64,000 nucleotides of DNA from Phytopseudomonas punonensis (GCF_900142655.1 NZ_FRBQ01000002.1:442918-506917), one strand, 5' to 3'. Shown: positions 47,515 to 58,720, counted from the first letter of the stretch. The notes: generated by a model from the sequence alone, not told the origin. Translations and numbers: made by a program.

Positions 47515-48252
47515 GTGAACAATATCCAAGAAAAAGTCGTACTAATTACCGGCGCCAGCAGTGGCATTGGCGAAGGCTGCGCTCGCTTGCTGGCCGAGAA
47601 GGGCGCTCGCGTGGTACTCGGCGCCCGCCGCGTCGACCGCCTCGAACAACTGGTGGAGGATATTCGCGCTGCCGGTGGCCAGGCCATCGCTCGCCGTCTG
47701 GACGTGACCGATGCCGCCGACGTGCAAGCCTTCGCGGACGCTGCCATGGCCGAGTATGGACGAATCGACGTGCTGCTCAACAATGCCGGCGTGATGCCCC
47801 TGTCGATGCTCGAGGCACTCAAGCTCGACGAGTGGAACCGCATGATCGACGTCAACATCCGCGGCGTGCTGCATGGTATCGCTGCCGCTTTACCGGTGAT
47901 GCAGAAGCAGCGCAGTGGGCAGATCATCAACGTGGCATCGATCGGCGCCTACCGGGTGTCGCCGACCGCCGCGGTGTATTGCGCCACCAAATACGCGGTG
48001 CGGGCGATCAGTGATGGTCTGCGCCAGGAGGTCGGTGGCGACATTCGCGTCACCCTGGTGTCGCCCGGCGTGGTGGAGTCCGAGTTGGCCGAGAGCATTT
48101 CCGATGAGGGCGCCCGCGACGCCATGCGTGAATTCCGTAAGGTGGCCATCAGCCCGTCGGCCATCGCTCGTGCCGTAGCCTACGCCATCGAGCAGCCGGC
48201 GGATGTCGACGTCAGCGAACTGGTGGTGCGCCCGACTGCGAGCATCCACTGA
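47515..48252 (+). CDS. Short-chain dehydrogenase/reductase
   Basis: The 245-residue SDR has the nucleotide motif GASSGIGEG (about residues 14-22), NNAGVMPL (about 88) and the catalytic Ser and YCATKYA (Tyr at about 155, Lys at about 159). It probably oxidises or reduces a small alcohol or ketone with NADP(H). It starts with GTG. The AraC gene opposite is the likely regulator, and the ABM monooxygenase gene follows after 59 bp. Confidence 0.92.
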   Translation: MNNIQEKVVLITGASSGIGEGCARLLAEKGARVVLGARRVDRLEQLVEDIRAAGGQAIARRLDVTDAADVQAFADAAMAEYGRIDVLLNNAGVMPLSMLEALKLDEWNRMIDVNIRGVLHGIAAALPVMQKQRSGQIINVASIGAYRVSPTAAVYCATKYAVRAISDGLRQEVGGDIRVTLVSPGVVESELAESISDEGARDAMREFRKVAISPSAIARAVAYAIEQPADVDVSELVVRPTASIH

Positions 48253-48311
48253 CATTGCCGCACTGCCACGGTGCTCACTGCCGTAGCAGTCACCCACTAG
48301 GGAACAAAATC

Positions 48312-48587
48312 ATGCCCATGCAGACCCACATTACCGTGCTTGAAGCCGCTCCAGGTCGTAGCGAGGAACTGGGCTGCTACCTGCGCGACCTGCTGGAGCC
48401 GACGCGTTGTCTGGAAGGTTGCCTGGCAGTCGAGCTGCAGCGTGATCGCCGGCGTTGGCAGTTGCACAGCCGCTGGCGCACCAGCACCGACCTTGAGCGC
48501 TATTTCGCCCAGCCGCTACTGCAGGAAGTGCTCGGCAGTGCCTGGCGTAGCGGTGCAGTTCAGCAAATGCTGAGTCGCGCCGCCTGA
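48312..48587 (+). CDS. Antibiotic biosynthesis monooxygenase (ABM) domain protein
   Basis: The 91-residue protein has the dimeric alpha/beta-barrel fold pattern (THITVLEAAPGRSEELGCYL, then WQLHSRWRTSTDLERYF). ABM proteins include small cofactor-free monooxygenases and quinone-handling enzymes. It follows the SDR and ends just before a strong terminator, so the two likely form one AraC-controlled operon. Confidence 0.75.
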   Translation: MPMQTHITVLEAAPGRSEELGCYLRDLLEPTRCLEGCLAVELQRDRRRWQLHSRWRTSTDLERYFAQPLLQEVLGSAWRSGAVQQMLSRAA

Positions 48588-48599
48588 GCACAGAAACGA

Positions 48600-48627
48600 G
48601 AACGCCCCGGTCAATGCCGGGGCGTTC
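48600..48627. terminator. Bidirectional terminator between the ABM gene and ohr
   Basis: GAACGCCCCGG and CCGGGGCGTTC form a perfect 11-bp stem with a six-base loop between convergent genes. Confidence 0.85.
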
Positions 48628-48646
48628 GCGTTATCGCGGTGGACGC

Positions 48647-49075
48647 TTATTCGACCAAGGTCAGGGTCACGTCAATGTTGCCTTGGGTAGCGTTGGAGTA
48701 GGGGCAAACGATGTGCGCCTTGTCGATCAGTGCCTTGGCCTCCTCGCGATCCAGGCCCGGCAGGGTGATCTTCAGTTCCACCTCGATGGCGAAACCGGTA
48801 GGCACCGCGCCGATACCAACGATACCTTCGATCCAGCTGTCCGGCGACACCTTGTGCTTGTCGCGGGCGGCGACGAACTTGATCGCACCCAGGAAGCAGG
48901 CCGAGTAGCCAGCAGCGAACAGTTGCTCGGGGTTGGTGCCCTGGCCGCCAGCGCCGCCGAGTTCTTTCGGCGTGGTCAGTGCGACATCAAGTACGCCGTC
49001 GGAGGAAATGGCACGGCCTTCACGGCCACCAGTGGCTTCAGCGTAGGCGCGGTAGGCAACGGTTTCGATAGACAT
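48647..49075 (-). CDS. ohr: Organic hydroperoxide resistance protein Ohr
   Basis: The 142-residue thiol peroxidase reduces organic hydroperoxides with lipoyl proteins as partners. The two active Cys lie in [12 protein letters not shown] (about residue 60) and [13 protein letters not shown] (about 124). The family start [13 protein letters not shown] is intact. It lies 191 bp downstream of ohrR with its own promoter. Confidence 0.96.
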   Translation of the reverse strand: MSIETVAYRAYAEATGGREGRAISSDGVLDVALTTPKELGGAGGQGTNPEQLFAAGYSACFLGAIKFVAARDKHKVSPDSWIEGIVGIGAVPTGFAIEVELKITLPGLDREEAKALIDKAHIVCPYSNATQGNIDVTLTLVE

Positions 49076-49115
49076 GGTGAAATCCTCGTATTTGGTTTGT
49101 GCGATGTTTGTTAGT

Positions 49116-49125
49116 GCGCAATTTA
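49116..49125. promoter_or_regulatory. GCGCAATTTA site, candidate OhrR operator at ohr
   Basis: GCGCAATTTA occurs here, 41 bp upstream of the ohr ATG, inside the imperfect palindrome GCAATTTAACTGC. The same ten bases occur upstream of ohrR at 49744. Sharing between the two promoters supports an OhrR site. Confidence 0.5.
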
Positions 49126-49266
49126 ACTGCTCGAGGCGAACTCTAGTCGTGATCTATTTAGCGCGCAAGGTATTTCTCGAAGAAAGCTTCAACAGGGAGA
49201 TCCAGCACCGTATTGACGAGGCTCAGTGTAGACCCGCGGTGTGACCTGTCGATTGCACGGCTGTGC

Positions 49267-49716
49267 TCAGAGGCTGTCCTGCAGCCTCTTGCGCAGGGCG
49301 GTCAGCTCGGCGGTGAGCTTGGCCAGGCGCTCGGCCGTGTGTGCGCTGGCATCGAGAATGCAGCCGGGAATCTGCCGGGCTTCGGCGTGCAGGGCGCGGC
49401 CCTTGTCGGTGAGGTGCAGATGCACCACGCGCTCGTCGCTGCTGCTGCGCTTGCGGTCGATCAGGCCTTCGGCTTCCAGGCGCTTGAGCAGCGGCGTCAG
49501 CGAGCCGGGGTCAGTGAGCAGGCGCGCGCTGATCTCGCTGACGGTGATGCCATCGCCTTCCCATAACACCAGCATTGCCAGGTACTGCGGATAAGTCAGG
49601 CCGAGCTTCTTGAGTAGCGGCTTGTAGACTTTGGTCATCATCAGCGATGTGGAATGCAGGGCGAAGCACACCTGATTGTCGAGCAGCAGATCGGCGCAGG
49701 TGTCGTCGGTGGTCAT
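49267..49716 (-). CDS. ohrR: OhrR, MarR-family organic peroxide sensor
   Basis: The 149-residue repressor has the peroxide-sensing Cys near the N-terminus (NQVCFALHS, Cys17) and a second Cys at 119 (IPGCI), as in two-Cys OhrR. The winged helix runs about 55-100, with [15 protein letters not shown] as the wing. Oxidation by organic hydroperoxides releases it from the ohr promoter. It is upstream of ohr on the same strand. Confidence 0.93.
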   Translation of the reverse strand: MTTDDTCADLLLDNQVCFALHSTSLMMTKVYKPLLKKLGLTYPQYLAMLVLWEGDGITVSEISARLLTDPGSLTPLLKRLEAEGLIDRKRSSSDERVVHLHLTDKGRALHAEARQIPGCILDASAHTAERLAKLTAELTALRKRLQDSL

Positions 49717-49743
49717 GGAGGCTCCAGAGTAGGGCAGGCAAGG

Positions 49744-49753
49744 GCGCAATTTA
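49744..49753. promoter_or_regulatory. GCGCAATTTA site, candidate OhrR operator at ohrR
   Basis: This repeats the ten bases found in the ohr promoter. It lies 28 bp upstream of the ohrR ATG, fitting autorepression. Confidence 0.45.
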
Positions 49754-49936
49754 GCGTGCTGACCCGGCCGATACCAGCCAAAGCGGGAAAACAGAAGGCA
49801 TCGGTTTAACGCTACTACAGTCTGCCGCATGGCATATCGAGCCATCGGCGCCGTGTCGTCATCTATCTGGCATACAATGCCCAGCCGCCTCGTTGCAGAG
49901 CAGTGCGGTGCCTATCAGATGCTATGGAGTGAACAC

Positions 49937-50329
49937 ATGAAGACCCTGATGGCCGGTTTCGCCGCTGTGCTGCTTCTAGCCGGCTGCACCAGCCCTGGCA
50001 AACCTGCCGCACTGCAAGTCCCGGTGGCTGGCAAGATCAACCCGACCCGCGTGCAGGTAACCCCGAGCGACCCCGATATCGAGGCTGCCAAGGCCAGCTT
50101 GTTCACGGCTATCGATGCCAAAGGTGTCGAGTTCGATTCGCTGTTTGGCACCGCAGCCAATGCGGCGGGTGATGATCTGGCCGTATGCGGTTTCGCCAAA
50201 CGCGACGATCAGGAAGAGTCGTTGTACTTCGCCTATTACAACGGCGAACTGCTGCTCTGGGATGAGGCCGCGCCCCACGGCACCAGCACCGAAAACCAGT
50301 TTCTGGCGATGATCTGCTCCTATCGCTGA
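49937..50329 (+). CDS. Hypothetical lipoprotein
   Basis: The 130-residue product has a lipoprotein signal with lipobox LLAGC at residues 13-17 and a small secreted domain containing FDSLFGTAANAAGDDLAVCG. It probably sits in the outer membrane. The family is unknown. The ATG at 49937 follows GGAG. The longer frame upstream would hide the signal peptide. Confidence 0.7.
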   Translation: MKTLMAGFAAVLLLAGCTSPGKPAALQVPVAGKINPTRVQVTPSDPDIEAAKASLFTAIDAKGVEFDSLFGTAANAAGDDLAVCGFAKRDDQEESLYFAYYNGELLLWDEAAPHGTSTENQFLAMICSYR

Positions 50330-50373
50330 CCGATATAGTCAGCTACAGCGGCGCCGCAAAGGCACCGCTGTAG

Positions 50374-50631
50374 CTACCCGAGCAGACGCCGCGGCGGTGG
50401 CAGACGTTTTATCGTCACTTTCGGCGCTCGGGCTGCCATGCGCCGTTTGGCCGGGCAGATGCCGGTCACGCCGCGAAAGATGCCCAGGGCGCCGGCAGCG
50501 ATATCGGTCAGACCGAACACGCCGCGAATCGCCAGACCTTTGCGAATCAGCAGAACGCCGCCGGCGATGGAAATAACCCGCTCCATTGGCGCCAGGTTAA
50601 CTGCGCTGACTTTAAGTGGCTGTTCAGACAT
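50374..50631 (-). CDS. DUF2892 small membrane protein
   Basis: The 85-residue protein has two hydrophobic segments (about 17-55) with NLAPMERVISIAGGVLLI and FGLTDIAAGALGIFRGVTGICP, which matches the YgaP-like DUF2892 family. The C-terminal tail is strongly basic. The role is unknown. It is 11 bp downstream of the Rho_N-like gene. Confidence 0.75.
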   Translation of the reverse strand: MSEQPLKVSAVNLAPMERVISIAGGVLLIRKGLAIRGVFGLTDIAAGALGIFRGVTGICPAKRRMAARAPKVTIKRLPPPRRLLG

Positions 50632-50642
50632 GGGCTGCTCCA

Positions 50643-51020
50643 TCAAGAGGCTGTTTTCAAGGCGCTGATCAATTCATCTTTGCGCATGGTAGAGCGCCCG
50701 CTGATATGTCGAGCGCGCGCCATGCGTAGCAGTTCCTGCTTGCTCTGACTTTCCAGCGGTCGGCTCGGGTGGGTTTCGCCGCGACGGCTGGCGGCTGCCT
50801 GGCGCGCGGAGTCTTTACGAGCATTGGCCTTCTGCGAGGCACTGGTTTCACTACCTGAACCGCCGGCCCGCTTACCACCGCCGGACTGTTTGTTGACGGT
50901 TGCCCAGGCGCGAGCCCGAGCCTCATCTTCGGGGATGCCACGCTCCTCGTAGCCCGATTCAATGGCTGCCGCCTTGCGCTTCTGGGCCGTGGTGTACTTG
51001 TCTTTGCTGCCACGTGGCAT
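50643..51020 (-). CDS. Small basic protein with C-terminal Rho_N/SAP-like motif
   Basis: The 125-residue product starts MPRGSKDKYTTAQKRKAAAI. Its N-terminal half is similar to proteins often called plasmid stabilization protein (with ARAWATVNKQSGGGK). A disordered Ser/Ala region follows, and the end LLRMARARHISGRSTMRKDE has the SAP/Rho_N look of a nucleic-acid binder. The ATG follows AGGAGACC. Similar genes are linked to stress regions in Pseudomonas. The exact role is unknown. Confidence 0.7.
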   Translation of the reverse strand: MPRGSKDKYTTAQKRKAAAIESGYEERGIPEDEARARAWATVNKQSGGGKRAGGSGSETSASQKANARKDSARQAAASRRGETHPSRPLESQSKQELLRMARARHISGRSTMRKDELISALKTAS

Positions 51021-51240
51021 GTCGGTCTCCTCGTCAGCGCCTGTGCGAATCGATACCACTCTGGCAGGTCGGCAACTGGCTGAGTTCAGGGCGTTGGATG
51101 AGTGGTCGTCAGCAATTGGGCAGACGGATTGAACTCTGCTGCACGTCGCAGACTCATTGCTAAGTGCTTTTGGGGGGCAGGGCGCGCCAAGCTCTGGCAT
51201 GCGCCCGCCAGCCACTGAACCTACTTTTGGGAGATCGACG

Positions 51241-51639
51241 ATGAAACGCGATTGGGAACTGATCCGTGAGCTGCTGCTGCAGATCGAAGCGTTGGAAACC
51301 GGGCACCATTTTTATCCGCAGACCGTTGGCGAGCATTCGGCCGATTCGGTCAGCTACCATATTCATCTGATGTGCCAGGCCAATCTGATCGAGTGTTCCC
51401 AGCACCATCCGTGGAACGGTGCGCCAGTGGCAATCGCCAATGGCCTGACCCTGACCGGTCACGACCTGCTCGACGGCATTCGCGAAGACTCGCTGTGGCA
51501 GGCCAAGAAAGCCTATTTGCAGGCGCGCGCTGGCGGCATCACCTATGAAGGTCTGAAAAACGCGCCGACCGCTGATTCCATGATGTTCACCGCCAGCCGC
51601 GGTGCTGAAGAGGGTCACAACGGGCACGTCTACAACTGA
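51241..51639 (+). CDS. DUF2513 protein
   Basis: The 132-residue protein begins MKRDWELIRELLLQIEALET and contains YHIHLMCQANLIE and ANGLTLTGHDLLDGIREDSLW, the DUF2513 pattern with a winged-helix-like look. Function unknown. It lies 19 bp before glgP and may be co-transcribed with it. Confidence 0.75.
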   Translation: MKRDWELIRELLLQIEALETGHHFYPQTVGEHSADSVSYHIHLMCQANLIECSQHHPWNGAPVAIANGLTLTGHDLLDGIREDSLWQAKKAYLQARAGGITYEGLKNAPTADSMMFTASRGAEEGHNGHVYN

Positions 51640-51658
51640 CTCAGGGAGCGAACCTGTG

Positions 51659-54115
51659 ATGGCCGAGGAAGCAGCGAAAGCAACAGACACTGTCGATACT
51701 TTCAAACAACTGATCCTGGCCAAGCTCAGGTATTCGGTGGGCAAGGACCCGGGTAACGCCTTTGCCCACGACTGGTTCGAAGCGGTCGCTCTGGCGGCCC
51801 GCGACCATCTGATCGACCACTGGGAAGATGCTTCCCTGCAGGTCGATCGTCAGGAACAGAAACGTGTCTACTACCTCTCGCTGGAGTTCCTGATCGGTCG
51901 CCTGTTGGTCGACAACCTCAGCAACCTCGGCTTGCTCGACACCGCCCGCGAAGCGCTCGCTCAGCTGGATGTGGACTTCGAACAGATTCGCAATCTCGAA
52001 CCTGATGCCGCTCTGGGCAATGGCGGTCTGGGCCGTCTGGCCGCGTGCTTCATGGAGAGCATGGCGACACTGAACATCGCCGCCCACGGCTACGGCATTC
52101 GCTACGAGCACGGGCTGTTTCGCCAGGTAGTGGTCGATGGCTGGCAGCAGGAACACACCGAAACCTGGCTGGATTTTGGCAACCCCTGGGAATTCGAGCG
52201 CCCCGAGGTCAGCTACAGCGTCGGCTTCGGCGGCAGCGTGGTGAACCTGGCCGAGTCCGCCGACATTTCGCGCCACGAGTGGCAACCCAACGAGCAGGTT
52301 CGCGCCATCGCCTATGACACGCCAGTGGTCGGCTGGCGGCATTCGAGCGTCAACACCCTGCGCCTGTGGCGAGCCCGCGCCGAGGAAGATTTGCAGCTGG
52401 AGCGCTTCAATGCCGGCGATCACTTCGGCGCAGTAGCTGACGTGGTCAGGGCGGAAAGCATTTCCCGGGTTCTATACCCGGCGGACAGTACCGAAGCCGG
52501 CCAGGAGCTGCGCCTGCGTCAGGAGTTCTTCTTCGTCTCCGCGTCGCTGCAGGACCTGATCGCCCGGCATCTGCAGTTGCACCTCGACATTCATTCGCTG
52601 CCCGACCGCGTCGCCATCCAGCTCAATGATACGCACCCGGCCATCGCCGTGGCGGAGCTGATGCGCCTGCTGGTCGACGTGTATCGCCTGGAATGGTTCG
52701 AGGCTTGGAAGCTGACCACCGCCACGTTGTCTTACACCAACCACACCCTGCTGCCCGAGGCGTTGGAATCCTGGCCGGTGTCGTTGATGGAGCGTTTGCT
52801 GCCGCGGCACATGCAGATCATCTACCTGATCAACGCGTACCACATCGATTCGTTGCGCGCCAAAGACATCCACGACTTCGACCTGCTGCGTTCCATCTCG
52901 CTGATCGACGAGGATCATGGCCGCCGTGTGCGCATGGGCAACCTGGCGTTTCTCGGCTCGCACAGCATCAACGGCGTGTCGGCGCTGCACACCAACCTGA
53001 TGCGCAAGAGCGTGTTCAGCGATTTCCATCACCTGTACCCGGAACGCATCAACAACAAGACCAACGGCGTGACCTTCCGCCGCTGGCTTTATCAGTCCAA
53101 TCCGCAGCTGACCGAGTTGTTGGTCGGCGCGCTGGGCGACGGCGTGCTGGATTCGCCGGAAACCACGCTGCGCTCGCTCGAGCCTTTCGCCGCCAAGGCG
53201 CCGTTCCGCAAGCAATTTGCCGCTCAGCGTCAGCACGCCAAGCGTGCGTTGGCCGAGCTGGTACGCGAGCGCATGGGCATCAGCGTGGATACTCAGGCGA
53301 TCTTCGATGTGCAGGTCAAACGTATCCACGAATACAAGCGCCAGCTGCTCAACCTGCTGCACACCGTGGCGTTGTATCAGGCGATGCGCAACGACCCGGC
53401 CACCGACTGGGCGCCGCGGGTGAAGATCTTTGCCGGTAAGGCTGCGGCCAGCTATCACCAGGCCAAGCTGATCATCAAGCTGGCCAATGACATCAGCCGC
53501 ACCGTCAATGCCGACCCGACGCTGCGCGGGCTGCTCAAAGTGGTATTCATCCCCAACTACAACGTCAGCTTGGCCGAAGTGATCATCCCGGCGGCGGATC
53601 TTTCCGAGCAGATCTCCACGGCAGGGCTGGAGGCGTCCGGCACCAGCAACATGAAGTTCGCCCTTAATGGCGCGCTGACCATAGGTACGCTCGATGGCGC
53701 CAACGTGGAAATGTCCGAGCAGATCGGCCGCGAGAACATGTTCATCTTCGGCATGACCGCCCAGCAGGTTGCGGTGCGCTCGCGGCGAGACCTGAACATG
53801 AGCGCCGAGGTGGCGGCCTCCGAGCGGCTCGCTGGCGCCTTGGAGGCGATTCGCTCCGGAGTGTTCTCGCCGGATGATCCGGGTCGTTATGCCGGGCTGA
53901 TCGATGGCCTGCTGGCCCATGACCGTTTCCTGGTCTGCGCCGACTTCCAGGCCTACTGGGACGCGCAGCGCAAAGTCGACATGCTGTGGCGCACGCCGGA
54001 TCGCTGGTGGCAGACGGCGGTGCTCAACACCGCGCGTACCGGCTGGTTCTCTTCGGATCGCACCATCCGCGAATACGCCAAGGACATCTGGAAGGTCTCC
54101 GGCATCGACGACTGA
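51659..54115 (+). CDS. glgP: Glycogen/alpha-glucan phosphorylase
   Basis: The 818-residue enzyme releases glucose-1-phosphate from glycogen or maltodextrin using pyridoxal phosphate. It has YLSLEFLIGRLL near residue 70, LGNGGLGRLAACF near 121 and the PLP-lysine block EASGTSNMKFALNG near 660. Length is normal. A ribosome site AGGGAG lies upstream of the ATG at 51659. It starts a stress and storage block that ends with glgE. A terminator follows 17 bp after the stop. Confidence 0.96.
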   Translation: MAEEAAKATDTVDTFKQLILAKLRYSVGKDPGNAFAHDWFEAVALAARDHLIDHWEDASLQVDRQEQKRVYYLSLEFLIGRLLVDNLSNLGLLDTAREALAQLDVDFEQIRNLEPDAALGNGGLGRLAACFMESMATLNIAAHGYGIRYEHGLFRQVVVDGWQQEHTETWLDFGNPWEFERPEVSYSVGFGGSVVNLAESADISRHEWQPNEQVRAIAYDTPVVGWRHSSVNTLRLWRARAEEDLQLERFNAGDHFGAVADVVRAESISRVLYPADSTEAGQELRLRQEFFFVSASLQDLIARHLQLHLDIHSLPDRVAIQLNDTHPAIAVAELMRLLVDVYRLEWFEAWKLTTATLSYTNHTLLPEALESWPVSLMERLLPRHMQIIYLINAYHIDSLRAKDIHDFDLLRSISLIDEDHGRRVRMGNLAFLGSHSINGVSALHTNLMRKSVFSDFHHLYPERINNKTNGVTFRRWLYQSNPQLTELLVGALGDGVLDSPETTLRSLEPFAAKAPFRKQFAAQRQHAKRALAELVRERMGISVDTQAIFDVQVKRIHEYKRQLLNLLHTVALYQAMRNDPATDWAPRVKIFAGKAAASYHQAKLIIKLANDISRTVNADPTLRGLLKVVFIPNYNVSLAEVIIPAADLSEQISTAGLEASGTSNMKFALNGALTIGTLDGANVEMSEQIGRENMFIFGMTAQQVAVRSRRDLNMSAEVAASERLAGALEAIRSGVFSPDDPGRYAGLIDGLLAHDRFLVCADFQAYWDAQRKVDMLWRTPDRWWQTAVLNTARTGWFSSDRTIREYAKDIWKVSGIDD

Positions 54116-54132
54116 TCCCTCGCGGTCAACAG

Positions 54133-54163
54133 AGCCCGGCGTGTCCACCACGCCGGGCTTTTC
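54133..54163 (+). terminator. Terminator after glgP
   Basis: AGCCCGGCGTG and CACGCCGGGCT form a perfect 11-bp stem with a five-base loop, followed by TTTTCT. Confidence 0.9.
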
Positions 54164-54368
54164 TATGTCTGGGGTATGTCGCAAGGCCAGTATGCCGTTC
54201 GTCTCACAGTGGCCCCGTACCCTGGTAAACAAGCCGAACGTCCCGGCACTGGTGTCCTCACATTCCCAGGGGCGCTGATCCACCTTTGCCTGAGCGTGGG
54301 CGCCCGCATCCCGTTTGCAATGTCACTCGATCGAGCTGGCGGGCCAAAGCAATACTGAGGAGATACGG

Positions 54369-56507
<2,139 letters not shown>

Positions 56508-56513
56508 TGTGAA

Positions 56514-56548
56514 AAAGCCCCTGCGCCGCAAGGTGCAGGGGCTTTCAT
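56514..56548 (+). terminator. Terminator after katE
   Basis: AAAGCCCCTGC and GCAGGGGCTTT form an 11-bp perfect stem with a ten-base loop, then CATTT. It begins 6 bp after the katE stop. Confidence 0.85.
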
Positions 56549-56671
56549 TTGCTTAGGGAGTGGGTGTCAGACGCTATTTCCAACCAGTCGGATCGATTTC
56601 ATCGTCTTGCCTGCAAGGTGGCGAAAGCGGTCGTCCCCCTATCCCGTGGCAGCGGGCTGGGACGTCTAGTT

Positions 56672-56750
56672 CGTAGGGTGGACGACGCTTCACCCGTCCA
56701 CCGCCCCGTGAGCGCAACGGTGGATGAAAAGAGCGTCATCCACCCTACGA
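56672..56750. repeat. GTAGGGTGGA palindromic repeat after katE
   Basis: CGTAGGGTGGACGACGCTTC pairs with GAGCGTCATCCACCCTACG. It is the same family as at 24866 and 41102. Confidence 0.85.
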
Positions 56751-56765
56751 ACTATCCCGTGGCAA

Positions 56766-56890
56766 CGGGCGGGGACGCCTAGTCCATGCCCGTGATTTTT
56801 CGCGGGCATGGCCCGCTCCCACAATCGGTCAGTGACGGCTGCCTTTTACCTGTAGCAGTCTCTTTAATTTCGCCTAATGATCGTCAACAG
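56766..56890. repeat. REP pair with conserved tail (composite repeat copy)
   Basis: A REP pair (56766-56822) is followed by about 70 bases that match the tail after the REP pair at 62570 (GTAGCAG, then TTAATTTCGCC and GATCGT). The unit ends at the stop of the gene at 56895. The 56508-56894 gap therefore holds the katE terminator and two repeats. Confidence 0.75.
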
Positions 56891-56894
56891 ATTC

Positions 56895-57143
56895 TTAGCT
56901 GGTCAGCACATGCGCATGCTGCTGACAGGTACGCTGGGCGCGAGCGCGCAGTTTGGCGCGCCGTGGCGCATGCTGACGGCGCCAAGCTGGATCGCGTGGC
57001 GAGGCGGGCAGGGGTGGGAATTCCTCGGCCAGCTGGGCCTCGAGCTGATAGCGGCTAAGCAGGCGCAACATACCCCACAACATAGCCGCCGATACCAGCA
57101 GCCAACCGGAAATCATCAATAGAATGTAGCTTTCAGGACTCAT
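56895..57143 (-). CDS. Small membrane-anchored hypothetical protein
   Basis: The 82-residue product begins MSPESYILLMISGWLLVSAA, with one membrane helix, and has a Pro- then Arg-rich cytoplasmic tail. GAGGAGG precedes the ATG, which overlaps the stop of the upstream Rossmann-fold gene as ATGA. The 3' end abuts a repeat, and the last residues may derive from it. Function unknown. Confidence 0.6.
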   Translation of the reverse strand: MSPESYILLMISGWLLVSAAMLWGMLRLLSRYQLEAQLAEEFPPLPASPRDPAWRRQHAPRRAKLRARAQRTCQQHAHVLTS

Positions 57144-57730
57144 GGTGCCTCCTCGGCCTGCAGGCGAGGGTCGATGTACAAACGCTGTTTGACGCTCGTG
57201 CCCTGCAGGCATTGGTCTATCACGCTGCAGGCATATTGTTGCAGCGTCATGAATGCATTTGGCTCTGTGCCTGGCGCGTCGACCAGCGTCCAGCTCAGCG
57301 GCGACTTGTGCAGGCTGTGTTGCAGATGTTCGACTTTCTCAGCGGGCAGCGCCTCGTTGCTATCGAGCCAGCCGTGTACGCCGATCAGCAGCAGGCGTTC
57401 CACCTGCGCGGTCGGCAACCCTTCGAGCAAGGCGATGGTGGCGTCATAGGTGCGCTCGAAGCCTGCCGCATCACCGCCAGCGCGCAGCTGCCGGCTATTG
57501 AGCACGGCGATGACTGCATCAACCCCGGCGACGGCGCGCGCCACGCTATCAGCCTTGAACGGCGTGCCGCTCTTGGCACTGAGCTTTGGGCGCGCGGCGA
57601 TATCAGTTGGGTCATCGACGATCAAAATGACCTGCAGGCCGCGCTCCAGCAGGGTTTCCTGCAGGGCGTCGGTAATCTTGTCCGGCGCGCCGTACAGGGC
57701 AATTTTCTCGATGGGGCGTTGATCGCTCAT
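57140..57730 (-). CDS. NAD(P)-binding Rossmann-fold protein (NmrA-like)
   Basis: The 196-residue protein has an N-terminal Rossmann strand (EKIALYGAPDKITDALQETL), a DAVIAVLNSRQLR segment near 75 and VERLLLIGVHGWLD near 112, as in short NmrA/SDR-a relatives. There is no catalytic YxxxK, so it may be a sensor or atypical reductase. It is coupled to the downstream membrane-protein gene and lies 9 bp after the gene at 57740. Confidence 0.65.
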   Translation of the reverse strand: MSDQRPIEKIALYGAPDKITDALQETLLERGLQVILIVDDPTDIAARPKLSAKSGTPFKADSVARAVAGVDAVIAVLNSRQLRAGGDAAGFERTYDATIALLEGLPTAQVERLLLIGVHGWLDSNEALPAEKVEHLQHSLHKSPLSWTLVDAPGTEPNAFMTLQQYACSVIDQCLQGTSVKQRLYIDPRLQAEEAP

Positions 57731-57739
57731 GATTTCCGC

Positions 57740-57958
57740 TCAGGTATGTCGCTGTTGACCAGGCTCTTGGTCGGTGGAGTCGCCCAACGGCTTTACATCG
57801 ATATCGGTGATCTCGCTCGGCAACTCACTGCTGTGCAGCGATTCGATGTGATAGCGCGCCTGTTCGGGCGTGAGCACTGGCGCAGCCGTTTGCACCTCGG
57901 TGGATTTCTTCTGCTTGCCAAGCCGGTAGCTGACGAGAAAGTAGTGATTTCTGGACAT
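57740..57958 (-). CDS. Small hypothetical protein
   Basis: The 72-residue product begins MSRNHYFLVSYRLGKQ and includes PVLTPEQARYHIESLHSSEL. It is soluble, with a Pro-rich end. It leads a three-gene run (57958 to 56895) on the minus strand. The family is unknown. Confidence 0.6.
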   Translation of the reverse strand: MSRNHYFLVSYRLGKQKKSTEVQTAAPVLTPEQARYHIESLHSSELPSEITDIDVKPLGDSTDQEPGQQRHT

Positions 57959-58166
57959 CCCAACCTCTTTTCGTCTGGCGCTTGTAGCGCGTGTCGGCTG
58001 TTCGCCTGTCATCACAACTGACTGGCCGGCGTTGGCCGACGTTCAGGTTTTTCGCCCAGCGGTATGCCGTCAAAAAAGCCAAACCTCTGCCTGCCGTTGG
58101 GGTCGATTGCAGCAGCGTGGCGGGCGCTGCGCTGATTTCCTGATCGAGCAGGCTGGAGCAATCGAC

Positions 58167-58655
58167 TTGAGTTTCTGGGACGCGGTACTGGCCACGCTGG
58201 CCAACGAATTTTCCGATCTAAACTCGCCCGAGCAGTTCACGCAGGTCACCCTGCGCCTGCTGCTGGCGGCGCTGTTGGGCGGCTTGCTGGGGCTAGAGCG
58301 CGAAACCAGCGGCAAGGCCGCCGGCGTGCGCACCCATATGCTGGTAGCCATCGGCTCGGCGATGTTCGTGCTGGTACCGGCGCAGATGGGAGCCGAGCAC
58401 GATGCCATGAGCCGGGTCATTCAAGGCCTGGTGGCCGGTATTGGCTTCCTCTGTGCGGGCACCATCATCAAGGGTGATTCGATGACAGAGGTGAAAGGCC
58501 TGACCACCGCCGCGGGCATCTGGCTGACTGCCGCCATCGGCATCACTATCGGCATGGGCCGCGAGGCCACCGCAGTGCTGGCTACGCTGATGGCGCTGTT
58601 CATTTTCAACACCGTGCCGCACCTGATTGCCTGGCTGGAAAAGCGCGCGCGTTGA
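58167..58655 (+). CDS. MgtC/SapB-family membrane protein
   Basis: The 162-residue protein has four to five membrane helices and the MgtC pattern LLLAALLGGLLGLERE, AAGVRTHMLVAIGSA, GFLCAGTIIKG and KGLTTAAGIWLTAAIG. MgtC proteins help growth at low magnesium and acid pH and bind the ATP synthase in some pathogens. No ATG lies in a suitable place. A TTG at 58167 has GGAG eight bases upstream. The C-terminal regulatory domain of long MgtC proteins is absent, which makes this the short SapB form. Confidence 0.85.
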   Translation: MSFWDAVLATLANEFSDLNSPEQFTQVTLRLLLAALLGGLLGLERETSGKAAGVRTHMLVAIGSAMFVLVPAQMGAEHDAMSRVIQGLVAGIGFLCAGTIIKGDSMTEVKGLTTAAGIWLTAAIGITIGMGREATAVLATLMALFIFNTVPHLIAWLEKRAR

Positions 58656-58720
58656 ATACGGGAACGTCTTGGCGCCGGCCACGCTCCTATAGGGTATCGG
58701 GTGAATCAAGGGAGCCTGGG

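Noticed and set aside
52472..54283. 603-codon open frame antisense to glgP
   Set aside because: It is fully inside glgP on the other strand, with antisense composition and no recognisable domain.
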